Shown here one piece after another: positions 17,637-24,694 of a stretch of 64,000 nt of DNA. A model generated the notes under the pieces. That model was not told where the DNA came from, did no database searches, and saw only the letters and a list, made by a program, of their open reading frames with translations. The stretch's first letter is position 1, and each line of letters opens with the position of its first letter. The position numbers were made by a program, and so were the translations under genes. The DNA is from a beta proteobacterium CB (GTDB lineage Bacteria; Pseudomonadota; Gammaproteobacteria; Burkholderiales; Burkholderiaceae): assembly GCA_000342265.1 (NCBI GenBank), contig CP004348.1:1178001-1242000 (forward strand), in the 5' to 3' direction.

Positions 17637-17879
17637 ATGAACGGAATTGCTAGATACGACGAAAGAAACAATAGACTTATTGTTGTTCGAAATGGTGAAA
17701 ATATGGAAAGATATATACCTTGTACAAATTTCAATCCAAATTCGGATAAGTATTTTGGAGTAGAAACAAATGGGGATGAAATATATTTGCTAGTTGGTCC
17801 AACCAATAATAGCCGTCCAAACAGAAAAATAGTTTACAAGTTCTCCAGCTTAGGCGGAGGCGCAAGTAAGTCAATGTAA
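17637..17879 (+). CDS. Small hypothetical protein of the island
   Basis: 80 residues from ATG 17637 with TTGGAG seven bases upstream. The protein is polar and asparagine-rich (A-R-Y-D-E-R-N-N-R-L, then N-F-N-P-N-S-D-K) and has no recognised motif or membrane segment. A weakly similar pattern (Y-K-D-E-S-N-R) occurs in a 24-codon reading frame at 21801. It is convergent with the 186-residue gene downstream, with 12 bp between stops. Function unknown. Confidence 0.5.
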   Translation: MNGIARYDERNNRLIVVRNGENMERYIPCTNFNPNSDKYFGVETNGDEIYLLVGPTNNSRPNRKIVYKFSSLGGGASKSM

Positions 17880-17891
17880 CAATCAGCAATA

Positions 17892-18452
17892 CTAAACTTT
17901 AAAATTTAGTATCTCCCACTCAGCAATAGGTAATTTATTCTTGCGTGCCTCATTTTCAATTAATGTAAATCTTTTTTTGTGCTCATCTAAAGAATTTACA
18001 AAAGTCCAGGTAGCATCAACACCTTTTGCCTCAGTAAGCCTTAAAACAACATTGTCTATTGGACATATTGGCGGCATGAAAATTCTACCTAAGCACCACA
18101 AATGCTTAAGGTATATGGATAAACTTTTTTGAGCATGAGATACGCGGAAACCATTTCCACCTTTGTGATAGCTTAAAAAATTGCCACGATATAAGTTATT
18201 CATTGTGGATTGCAATGAAATGAAATCTATTTCAAATTGAGATACAGACTGAGAATTAACGTACTTCTCTGCTTTACTAGCTAACTCAGCCTTCCACGAA
18301 TCTCTAATTTTCCTTCTTAAGGTTAAGTCAAGATTAGATGAATAAAGTTTATTGTGCTGAACGGATGCAGAAATAGCTTTCGATTGAGCAACAACAATAG
18401 AATGAGTTGGATTATACTTTTGTAAAAATTCTAACTTTTTTTGCTCAATCAT
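17892..18452 (-). CDS. Unrecognised protein linked to the MmeI-like restriction enzyme (third gene of operon)
   Basis: 186 residues from ATG 18452, which has AGGTGG six bases upstream and sits nine bases after the stop of the preceding gene. The second half carries what looks like a conserved core: Y-L-K-H-L-W-C-L-G, P-P-I-C-P-I-D-N-V-V-L, W-T-F-V and a terminal I-A-E-W-E. I do not recognise a named family; I have an impression of similar proteins in accessory regions of other proteobacteria but cannot verify it. No membrane segment. Position suggests a function with the restriction enzyme or an independent defence role. Confidence 0.6.
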   Translation of the reverse strand: MIEQKKLEFLQKYNPTHSIVVAQSKAISASVQHNKLYSSNLDLTLRRKIRDSWKAELASKAEKYVNSQSVSQFEIDFISLQSTMNNLYRGNFLSYHKGGNGFRVSHAQKSLSIYLKHLWCLGRIFMPPICPIDNVVLRLTEAKGVDATWTFVNSLDEHKKRFTLIENEARKNKLPIAEWEILNFKV

Positions 18453-18461
18453 CGTTACCAC

Positions 18462-18938
18462 CTAGACATTATAATTAGCTAAAGTAATAGTTAACTCTTC
18501 GTGAATTAAATTAGCCTCTTGAGACAAGAGATTTACAGTTTCATCGTTGTTAAAGGTTTTTCCAAGCGCACTATCATCTTCAAAAAGCTTCTCACCAATA
18601 CCAAAAAAATCCTTAATTGCTAATGTAAATTTATTTGGTGGATTATCCTTTTGCACTTCATACATAGAATGGATAATTGGGTAGATATCTGTGTGTTTTT
18701 GCTTATAACGAATGGATAATTTACCGTCAGCGAATGCTAATTGCTTTTTGAAACTGTAGAAATTGTCTAAAGTAAAGTTACTTAACAGATCGTTAAATAA
18801 AACTGAAATTTCTCGTATTGCTAACACGTCATCGTCATACAATTCATCAGTCTTATCAAGCAATTGTTGAATTTTTATCAATAAAAATTTATATGAAATA
18901 AGTACATTCTTAGCCATTGCGGTGTGCGTAGCATTCAT
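18462..18938 (-). CDS. Unrecognised helical protein linked to the MmeI-like restriction enzyme (second gene of operon)
   Basis: 158 residues, predicted mostly helical, with long runs of charged and hydrophobic residues (for example L-L-I-K-I-Q-Q-L-L-D-K-T-D-E-L-Y-D-D-D) and no recognised motif or signal peptide. ATG 18938 has AAGGAAA seven bases upstream. It starts 10 bases after the stop of the restriction enzyme gene and stops 9 bases before the next ATG, so the three genes are almost certainly one operon. Function unknown. Confidence 0.6.
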   Translation of the reverse strand: MNATHTAMAKNVLISYKFLLIKIQQLLDKTDELYDDDVLAIREISVLFNDLLSNFTLDNFYSFKKQLAFADGKLSIRYKQKHTDIYPIIHSMYEVQKDNPPNKFTLAIKDFFGIGEKLFEDDSALGKTFNNDETVNLLSQEANLIHEELTITLANYNV

Positions 18939-18948
18939 AATATTTTCC

Positions 18949-21759
18949 TTAAATTAGCAATTCACCATCATTAGTTTTCTTAGCACGCTTCTTCTTAACT
19001 ACAGTAGCTGGCAACAAGCTGGTTAACTCTTCATAACGCTTAAACAAGAATGCAACTCTGCTTGCATCATCATCGCCACCTTTGTAGCCATATGCTTCAT
19101 CAACAGCTTTATTATTAGCTTGATGTGCTTTAACGAGCTCAACTGGCATTGTTAAGGGATCGTATAAATCTGCTAATGATGCGTTTTTATAAAGGTTTCT
19201 TGCGTCTAAAATTGATTGTGCTGTTAATTTAAGGCTATTACATAAATTGCTATCATCTAAGTTACACCAGACATAGTTGTTATAAACAACATCTTTACTG
19301 TAACGATAATCACTTTTAAGCCTTCCACAAATAGTTCTCATCCAAGCATTGTGCATTGATGAATTGATAACAGAAAAATGCTCTAAGCCAGCATTTTCTA
19401 CCGTTAATAATGCATCGCTTGCAATAACATCACTGTTAACGTAAGCAATTGGCAAATATATTCTTCGCTCTGATGAGTGCCGAGGAAATGCAAGCCAGCT
19501 TGAATTTGGTTGCGCTATTTGGCAAAATAAATGGGGTATTGATGCAAATTTTCTAGTAGATTCTGCTTTACTGTCAAGTCTAAATTGTTTAGTACGCTCT
19601 ACTCTTTTAAGAACTTTTGGCAACTTTGATAAAACATTCGGCTCAATACCAACCAGCCACAAACAGTAACGCTCTCCGTTATTAATTAAGTCATCTGCGC
19701 CTAAAAACCTTCGTATCCAACTTTTAGCATCAGACTCAGTACTCAAAATATCATCTTTATCATCTTTAGTAAGCAATAAATTTCCACCATCACGAGGCAT
19801 ATTTCCATACCTCATTACAGGAACATTGCTAACTGGCGAATCCCTATTAGTAATAAAGATATTTGGGGCGCTAATTAAATAAGGATTAATATTTGAAGAA
19901 AAGGAACAAATCGGATCACTTGTTGCATCCTTGTAACTAAAAAGCTGCTTTTCACAATTTTTAACATTACTAAAACCAATAATTACACAATGAACGGCTG
20001 CAACTCCTCTTCCCTCATTGCTCCATTTAAATGTTTGATGGGCAAAATTAATTTGTATTCCATACTTAGTCACTAAAGGTGCCCATAAAATTGAAACCTG
20101 CTCACCTTGCGTAATACTATTAGTTGAGACAAAAGCACAATTAATATTAGTGTTTTTAATATATTCTGCAGTTTTCCAATACCAGCACGAAACATAGTCA
20201 AGTGTTCCACTGCCTTTTAATCCGTCAAAAACTAATTCTATATCTTTACGTTGCTCTTCATTCAATAACATTGCACCATAAAACGGGGGATTACCGAACA
20301 CGTAACTACAATCCTCAGCATTAAGTACGCTATTCCAATCCATACGTAATGCGTTACCACAATGTATATGTGGGGTTGCTACTAAAGGAACTGTTGCACG
20401 TGTTTCGCCAAACCTACTACCACTTTCTAAGTTAAGCTGATGGTCAGTTATATACATAGCTACACGTGCAATATGTACTGCTGCCTCATCAATCTCAATA
20501 CCGTAAAACTGTTCTATGTTTACTTTGCAATATTCCTTAACGTCTAATAAGCCACCCTGTTCGCCTTTAAAGTACAGCTTAGCAATTACGTCATTTTCAA
20601 TACGCCTTAATTCTCTATATGCAATAACTAAAAAGTTACCGCAACCACACGCTGGATCAAAAAAATTAAGTGTATGTAACTTATCGTAAAGTGCTTGTAA
20701 CTTAGGTTTAGTTACAGCTTGTTCAAATTCCTTATGTAACTCATCTAAAAAAAGCGGTTGAATTACCTTAAGTATGTTGCGCTCGCTTGTGTAGTGTGCA
20801 CCTAACTCTCTTCTACTTTCTTTGCGATGTGCTGTATCTGTAGCACCTGACTCTAGTACGCTTTGGAACATTGCGCCGAAAATAGCTGGACTAATACCAC
20901 TCCAGTCCAATTCCGAGCACTTAACTAATATTGTTCTTAAGTCAAAGTTAAAGCTAGGTATTGCTATTTGTTCCGCAAATAATCCACCATTTACATATTC
21001 AAAAGCCTTAAGTGCTTCGTCTAATGTAGTTTGTCGCTTGTCGTGTGGTGTATTAAGTACTTGAAATAGCATAGCAATAGCCATTCCCAAGTCACTACCA
21101 TCTTCCTTAGTCTTAGCAACTAATCTTCTAAATTGTCCATCTTCACCAAATATCCCTGTATCGTCTGCAAATAAACAAAACAGCAATCTTGTCAAGAAAC
21201 TCTCTAAATCCTTACCAGTGTAATTAGCCTTAAGTAGTGCATCGTGTAACTTAGCAATCTGTTCTACAGCTTTGCGGTTAATTGGCAATTCCTCGCTGTA
21301 AGCAATAACCTGCTTGTCAATTAAGAAATTAAACCAATCTGCACGCTTACTTATTTCTTCTAACTTACATACTTGAGGTTCTTTGTCTAAGCTGTGTAAG
21401 TTATACAGATGGAATGTTTGAAAATCACAAACTAGGATGTACTTGGGCTTTTCAAACTCATTAGTAATAGCCATTGCATAGTCAAGAGCTTGCTCATATG
21501 CTTTATATAAGTTCTCACCAGTAGTTTTCTGCTCCACAAGCAATACACCAGGGATAAAGCTGTCAATAAATCCACGTGTATTGCCAAACTTCAATACCTT
21601 CTTCTCAAACATAGAAGCAGAGCTTTTGCTTAATCCAAAGCAAGCATAGAAATCACGCATAAATTGCTGTGCGTATTGCTTCTCTTCCCTATCGTTTTCG
21701 TGCTCTTTAGCGAATAGCTGTAAGCGTCTACGAACTTCGTTGATGGTTATATCTGACAT
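18949..21759 (-). CDS. MmeI-like (Type IIL) single-chain restriction-modification enzyme
   Basis: 936 residues, close to MmeI (919). Domains in order: N-terminal nuclease with the MmeI pattern D66-x9-E76-x-K78; a helical spacer (about 150-320); gamma-class adenine methyltransferase with motif I D-P-A-C-G-C-G-N-F (near 368) and motif IV N-P-P-F (489-492); a presumed target recognition domain (about 640-830); and a C-terminal helical part with a Lys-rich tail. Such enzymes both methylate adenine on one strand of an asymmetric site and cut about 20 bases away. All key residues are intact. It heads an operon with two unknown genes; no separate methyltransferase is needed. Recognition site not predictable here. 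Confidence 0.88.
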   Translation of the reverse strand: MSDITINEVRRRLQLFAKEHENDREEKQYAQQFMRDFYACFGLSKSSASMFEKKVLKFGNTRGFIDSFIPGVLLVEQKTTGENLYKAYEQALDYAMAITNEFEKPKYILVCDFQTFHLYNLHSLDKEPQVCKLEEISKRADWFNFLIDKQVIAYSEELPINRKAVEQIAKLHDALLKANYTGKDLESFLTRLLFCLFADDTGIFGEDGQFRRLVAKTKEDGSDLGMAIAMLFQVLNTPHDKRQTTLDEALKAFEYVNGGLFAEQIAIPSFNFDLRTILVKCSELDWSGISPAIFGAMFQSVLESGATDTAHRKESRRELGAHYTSERNILKVIQPLFLDELHKEFEQAVTKPKLQALYDKLHTLNFFDPACGCGNFLVIAYRELRRIENDVIAKLYFKGEQGGLLDVKEYCKVNIEQFYGIEIDEAAVHIARVAMYITDHQLNLESGSRFGETRATVPLVATPHIHCGNALRMDWNSVLNAEDCSYVFGNPPFYGAMLLNEEQRKDIELVFDGLKGSGTLDYVSCWYWKTAEYIKNTNINCAFVSTNSITQGEQVSILWAPLVTKYGIQINFAHQTFKWSNEGRGVAAVHCVIIGFSNVKNCEKQLFSYKDATSDPICSFSSNINPYLISAPNIFITNRDSPVSNVPVMRYGNMPRDGGNLLLTKDDKDDILSTESDAKSWIRRFLGADDLINNGERYCLWLVGIEPNVLSKLPKVLKRVERTKQFRLDSKAESTRKFASIPHLFCQIAQPNSSWLAFPRHSSERRIYLPIAYVNSDVIASDALLTVENAGLEHFSVINSSMHNAWMRTICGRLKSDYRYSKDVVYNNYVWCNLDDSNLCNSLKLTAQSILDARNLYKNASLADLYDPLTMPVELVKAHQANNKAVDEAYGYKGGDDDASRVAFLFKRYEELTSLLPATVVKKKRAKKTNDGELLI

Positions 21760-21800
21760 AGATTACATATTAACTGGTATTGGACTAAGGATAAACACTA

Positions 21801-21875
21801 ATGACTAGAAACAGAATATGGGCATATAAAGATGAAAGCAATAGGTTTTATTACTATTCTGTTAAACATAACTAA
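21801..21875 (+). CDS. Possible 24-residue peptide
   Basis: A short frame from ATG 21801 to TAA 21875 just upstream of the 93-residue gene. It resembles weakly the start of the 80-residue island protein (D-E-x-N-R with aromatic residues after). No clear ribosome binding site. It may be a leader peptide, a fragment or chance. Confidence 0.2.
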   Translation: MTRNRIWAYKDESNRFYYYSVKHN

Positions 21876-21889
21876 CTGGAGAATTGAAT

Positions 21890-22171
21890 ATGGCAAAAGG
21901 TACACGTACAGCTAAGACAGCAGAACAGCTAAAAAAGGATGTTGAAATTGCAGAGCAGAAATTAATTGCATTAAAAAGACGTGCATTTTCTGGTGAGATT
22001 ACTGAAATGATTAAAAACTCAACTATAAAAGCTGAATTCGATAAGATTTTAAAAGAAGCTAAAGGTGTGACTGATATTGCAATACTTGAAGCTATTGGTA
22101 CGATTGTAGGAATTAAGCGTTTAGTTATTAGCCAAAGCCCTAAAGCTACACGTAAGCCAAAAGCAAAGTAA
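21890..22171 (+). CDS. Small basic, coiled-coil-type protein of the island
   Basis: 93 residues from ATG 21890 with GGAG nine bases upstream. An N-terminal amphipathic helix (A-E-Q-L-K-K-D-V-E-I-A-E-Q-K-L-I-A-L-K-R) could form a coiled coil, and the C-terminus is a basic tail (K-A-T-R-K-P-K-A-K). This layout recalls nucleoid-associated or small DNA-binding proteins, but no H-NS or MvaT motif can be confirmed. It lies three bases before the next gene, so the two are co-transcribed. Function unknown. Confidence 0.55.
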   Translation: MAKGTRTAKTAEQLKKDVEIAEQKLIALKRRAFSGEITEMIKNSTIKAEFDKILKEAKGVTDIAILEAIGTIVGIKRLVISQSPKATRKPKAK

Positions 22172-22174
22172 GTT

Positions 22175-22543
22175 ATGCCACGTAAGCCAAGCAAAACAAT
22201 TGATGAGCAGATATACGAAGCAAGGCTGAAGATTACTGAGGCTAAGGAAAAGTATTCTGCCCAACGTTATTTTGAAACAATGCCTACGTATGATCCCCTT
22301 TATAAGTATTGCTATACAACATCAAACCGAACAATACCTGGCTATGAGCAAAATGTAGATGATTGGCTACGTGCAGTAATTAAGCATATGGGATTGCGAC
22401 ATAGAGGACACGGTGGCGAGTTAACTAAAGCTGTACTTATATCAATACCTACAGGACTTAGCACTAAGGATATTGATACGTGGATTGATTATGAAACACG
22501 TAAGTTAAGAAAACTTGCTACTGGCAGAGCTAAGAAAAAGTAA
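22175..22543 (+). CDS. Small basic hypothetical protein of the island
   Basis: 122 residues. It starts three bases after the preceding stop and ends with TAA overlapping or abutting ATG 22544 (TAAATG). It is rich in Lys/Arg at both ends (M-P-R-K-P-S-K and G-R-A-K-K-K) and contains W-L-R-A-V-I-K-H-M-G-L-R-H-R-G-H-G-G-E-L in the middle. No recognised family. Basic character and context suggest nucleic-acid binding; this is inference. Confidence 0.55.
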   Translation: MPRKPSKTIDEQIYEARLKITEAKEKYSAQRYFETMPTYDPLYKYCYTTSNRTIPGYEQNVDDWLRAVIKHMGLRHRGHGGELTKAVLISIPTGLSTKDIDTWIDYETRKLRKLATGRAKKK

Positions 22544-22591
22544 ATGTCTAAGTCATATCCAACATCTTATTCACAATTTAAGAAACTGTAG
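22544..22591 (+). pseudogene. Short frame that may be the cut-off start of the DUF6641 gene
   Basis: ATG 22544 follows the stop of the upstream gene directly (TAAATG), the arrangement of a coupled next gene, but after 15 codons (M-S-K-S-Y-P-T-S-Y-S-Q-F-K-K-L) it hits TAG at the very start of the 102-bp inverted-repeat segment. The DUF6641 reading frame resumes in another frame on the far side of that segment. A natural reading is that one gene was interrupted by the segment. Confidence 0.35.
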
Positions 22592-22688
22592 TATCCCCCG
22601 TCAAGCCGACATTCCTAGCGATCTAATACGCCTTGGCTATGGCCGTGAGCGGTATCTTTTAAATGTACGAATCTAAGGGGATACTACA
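22587..22688. repeat. 102-bp segment bounded by perfect 12-bp inverted repeats and carrying a guaB fragment
   Basis: TGTAGTATCCCC (22587-22598) and GGGGATACTACA (22677-22688) are exact reverse complements. The 78 bp between them include the 40-bp guaB copy. No target duplication is evident at the edges. If transcribed rightwards with the flanking genes, the RNA would fold into a long stem-loop presenting antisense guaB sequence. It could instead be the scar of a template-switching event. Confidence 0.75.
22618..22657 (-). repeat. Exact 40-bp copy of an internal guaB segment
   Basis: Bases 22618-22657 are identical to 27192-27231 in guaB; the match begins GCGATCTAATACGCC and ends GAGCGGTATCT, and stops abruptly on both sides. 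In guaB it encodes [13 protein letters not shown] (residues 246-258, the conserved D-x-A-H-G-H-S region). It has the same orientation in both places, so plus-strand transcription in the island gives RNA fully complementary to guaB mRNA. Chance is excluded by length. Confidence 0.95.
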
Positions 22689-23040
22689 ACAGGAACAGTT
22701 AGATATGTGTGAAGCTAAGCGTAATCAGCAACCATACGCACCTAAACGTCTTAAAACTGTTGTTAATAAAGAAACTGGTGAACGCACTACTATTGAGACT
22801 ATTAAGCGTGTTAAGGAGTGGTTTTGGATTACGGAAGATGGCAAGATTAACTTGGCTGTTAAGTATGGTGCGAAAACACTGACTTTGGACAAGAAAAAAG
22901 GCTGTAACGCAATTGAGTTAATGAATGGTACTGCTTTGATTGGTACTTTACACAAACTTAAAGAAGCTGTAATTGCTGGTGAATTTGATGATGCAATTAG
23001 TGAAGTTAGTGATGCTACACGCAAGGCATTTAAAAAATAG
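22663..23040 (+). CDS. DUF6641-like protein, N-terminus probably altered
   Basis: 125 residues from ATG 22663, or 112 from ATG 22705, which has AGGA about ten bases upstream. The core (Y-A-P-K-R-L-K-T-V, then W-F-W-I-T-E-D-G-K-I-N-L-A-V-K-Y-G-A-K and K-K-G-x-N-A-I-E) matches what I recall of DUF6641, small proteins common on betaproteobacterial mobile elements. Homologues usually have about 25 further N-terminal residues, and here a stop codon directly precedes ATG 22663 and the 102-bp inverted-repeat segment replaces that region. Function unknown. Confidence 0.65.
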   Translation: MYESKGILQQEQLDMCEAKRNQQPYAPKRLKTVVNKETGERTTIETIKRVKEWFWITEDGKINLAVKYGAKTLTLDKKKGCNAIELMNGTALIGTLHKLKEAVIAGEFDDAISEVSDATRKAFKK

Positions 23041-23046
23041 TGTTAG

Positions 23047-23084
23047 TTACGTGCCCCATTGTTTTAAGGATTTGGGGCACGTAA
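23047..23084 (+). terminator. Stem-loop after the DUF6641-like gene
   Basis: TTACGTGCCCCA (23047-23058) and TGGGGCACGTAA (23073-23084) form a perfect 12-bp stem with a 14-base loop, seven bases after the stop codon. There is no strong U-run after it, so it is either a weak terminator or an RNA-stabilising hairpin. Confidence 0.55.
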
Positions 23085-23108
23085 ATGTAATAAAACAATA
23101 AATACTTT

Positions 23109-23252
23109 ATGAGACGTTATAAAGCTATTGTGAACGCGAGTGGTATGTGGGTTGAGACTATTTTGTATGCACAAAATCAAGCACAAGCATATAAGCTATT
23201 CCAAGCAATATTTGGTAGCAGTAATGTGCCACATCAACCTACACAACTTTAG
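23109..23252 (+). CDS. Very small hypothetical protein of the island
   Basis: 47 residues, M-R-R-Y-K-A-I-V-N-A-S-G-M-W-V-E-T, then an Ala/Gln-rich helix (Y-A-Q-N-Q-A-Q-A-Y-K-L-F) and a G-S-S-N-V ending. The pattern beta-hairpin, then helix resembles short proteins found beside integrases on betaproteobacterial islands, from memory. No clear ribosome site. It is followed four bases later by the 55-residue gene. Confidence 0.4.
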   Translation: MRRYKAIVNASGMWVETILYAQNQAQAYKLFQAIFGSSNVPHQPTQL

Positions 23253-23256
23253 TACT

Positions 23257-23424
23257 ATGAAGATACTTGAAATTACAGCAATTAAGCCACCTAATCCACA
23301 ACAAGCACGGATTGATGGACTTAAGAGACAGAAGGAAGCTAGTACGAAAGCATTAAAGGCTGAGCGTGATAGGCAGAAGATTACTAAGGCACAGCAGACT
23401 ATTGCTAGTGTTAGGTTGGGATAA
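23257..23424 (+). CDS. Very small basic helical protein overlapping the integrase 3' end
   Basis: 55 residues from ATG 23257, highly charged and helical (Q-Q-A-R-I-D-G-L-K-R-Q-K-E-A, then K-A-L-K-A-E-R-D-R-Q-K-I-T-K). A longer frame could begin at 23140 but has no sensible start. Its last 14 bases overlap the 3' end of the convergent integrase gene. A small basic protein next to an integrase could be a directionality factor, but no excisionase motif is recognised. Confidence 0.4.
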   Translation: MKILEITAIKPPNPQQARIDGLKRQKEASTKALKAERDRQKITKAQQTIASVRLG

Positions 23425-24694
23425 GCAAGCCGTCTTTAAGTGTATATCCTGCAAACGCATTAGCAATTAGCTTAGCGTCTGTTGTGTGATAGTACGTATT
23501 TTCTATTTGCGTAGTACTTGTTCCAGCAATTTCCGATACTGATGTTGGTGCTAAGCCACTGTTAACTTTACTTGTAATGTAATAGTGTCTAAAGCTATAC
23601 GGCACTATGTTGCGTTTCTCTAAATTATCAACTTCTGCCAATTGCATTATCTTGTCAAAGTGATAAGCGATTGCACGGTTACTTATTGCTGTATCTCCAT
23701 TAGCACTAAAAATTAACGTATTGCCAAACTTCTTCTGCTCATCTTTTTCTTTTGTTTTTTGGTAGGCTGTTATGCGTGGATATTGCAAGTTGAATAAGTC
23801 TGCAAAAAAACCAATATCTTTTTCAACAATCCTACGTGTTCTATTAACCTTGCTTGTTTCAGCCCTAATCGTTAACTTAACCAATCCATAATCTTCGCCA
23901 GCTACCTTATGCTCAAACTCCTCATAATCTCGCCACTCTAACTGTATCTGCTCACCTCTACGCAAACCAAACATTAAACTTATCATTAAGTAGTAACCAG
24001 CAATAGCTTTAACTAAGTTACCTTTTTCATTAATGTTTTGCTGTGCGTCTGTTATGTATTTTTCTAATTCAGTTCTTATAGCCACTACTTCATCGTCTGT
24101 AAAGCTATTACGCCTTAAACTTTCATCACCTCTATCAGCACGCTTTAGTTTCGTAAATTCAAAGCCATTTATATTAGTTTCACCGTCTTTGTACAGCACC
24201 TTCATCATTGCGTTAATCGTAGCTTGCTCGTTTTCTATTGTTGTTTGACTGATTGATTTTTTCTTACCTACCCCATTTTGTCTTGCTTTAAAGTAATCTT
24301 CACAAGCACCAATTCCCAACTCTTTTAGCTTAGTATCACGCTTAATATAGTCAAGCCAATGTTCTAAGTGCGTCTTAATAGTACTAAATCTACCTTTAGT
24401 AATGTTCACACCAATATTTTTTTCACGCTTTGCCAAGTACTTCTCAACACCATCTTTAGCTGTCTTGCTAAAGTGCGAAACTCCCGCAAACTCCTTAGCC
24501 TTAAGTTCGTAATAGTGTTTTTTAAGCTCTTCTTTAGCTGTGTTTAAGTTAGTAGTGTTTAAACTTAAGCGTACATATTTGCGCTCTTTAGCTAACCACA
24601 TCCTAAAGTGCCAATACTCTCCACGCTTGTAAATAACAGCGTCTTCAAATACAGCAATCTCAGTTCCGTTTGTTTTAACTTTTTTAGTTGGCAT
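23411..24694 (-). CDS. Tyrosine recombinase (site-specific integrase of the island)
   Basis: 427 residues with an N-terminal arm/SAM-like DNA-binding half (about 60-170) and a C-terminal catalytic domain. The first catalytic Arg is in F-G-L-R-R-G-E-Q; the box II motif reads Y-S-F-R-H-Y-Y, so the first histidine of the usual H-x-x-R-H is replaced by Tyr/Ser while R and the second H remain; the nucleophile is in E-N-T-Y-Y-H-T-T. It lies 160 bp from the right junction and points inward. No clear ribosome binding site at ATG 24694. It presumably inserts the element at the guaA end. Confidence 0.88.
   Translation of the reverse strand: MPTKKVKTNGTEIAVFEDAVIYKRGEYWHFRMWLAKERKYVRLSLNTTNLNTAKEELKKHYYELKAKEFAGVSHFSKTAKDGVEKYLAKREKNIGVNITKGRFSTIKTHLEHWLDYIKRDTKLKELGIGACEDYFKARQNGVGKKKSISQTTIENEQATINAMMKVLYKDGETNINGFEFTKLKRADRGDESLRRNSFTDDEVVAIRTELEKYITDAQQNINEKGNLVKAIAGYYLMISLMFGLRRGEQIQLEWRDYEEFEHKVAGEDYGLVKLTIRAETSKVNRTRRIVEKDIGFFADLFNLQYPRITAYQKTKEKDEQKKFGNTLIFSANGDTAISNRAIAYHFDKIMQLAEVDNLEKRNIVPYSFRHYYITSKVNSGLAPTSVSEIAGTSTTQIENTYYHTTDAKLIANAFAGYTLKDGLLIPT

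Noticed and set aside
22618-22657. guaB fragment as a CRISPR spacer or a guide of a CRISPR-associated transposon
   Set aside because: IMP dehydrogenase genes are known targets of some Tn7-type CRISPR transposons, but there are no cas genes, no Tn7 transposition genes and no CRISPR-type repeats flanking the 40 bp here.
22664-22675. ATGTACGAATCT shared with ppsA near 35683
   Set aside because: A 12-bp match in a 64-kb window is expected by chance at about this rate and has no flanking similarity.
23140-23424. 94-residue frame covering the 55-residue gene
   Set aside because: The first 39 codons overlap the better 47-residue gene in another frame and have no start signal; ATG 23257 is preferred.
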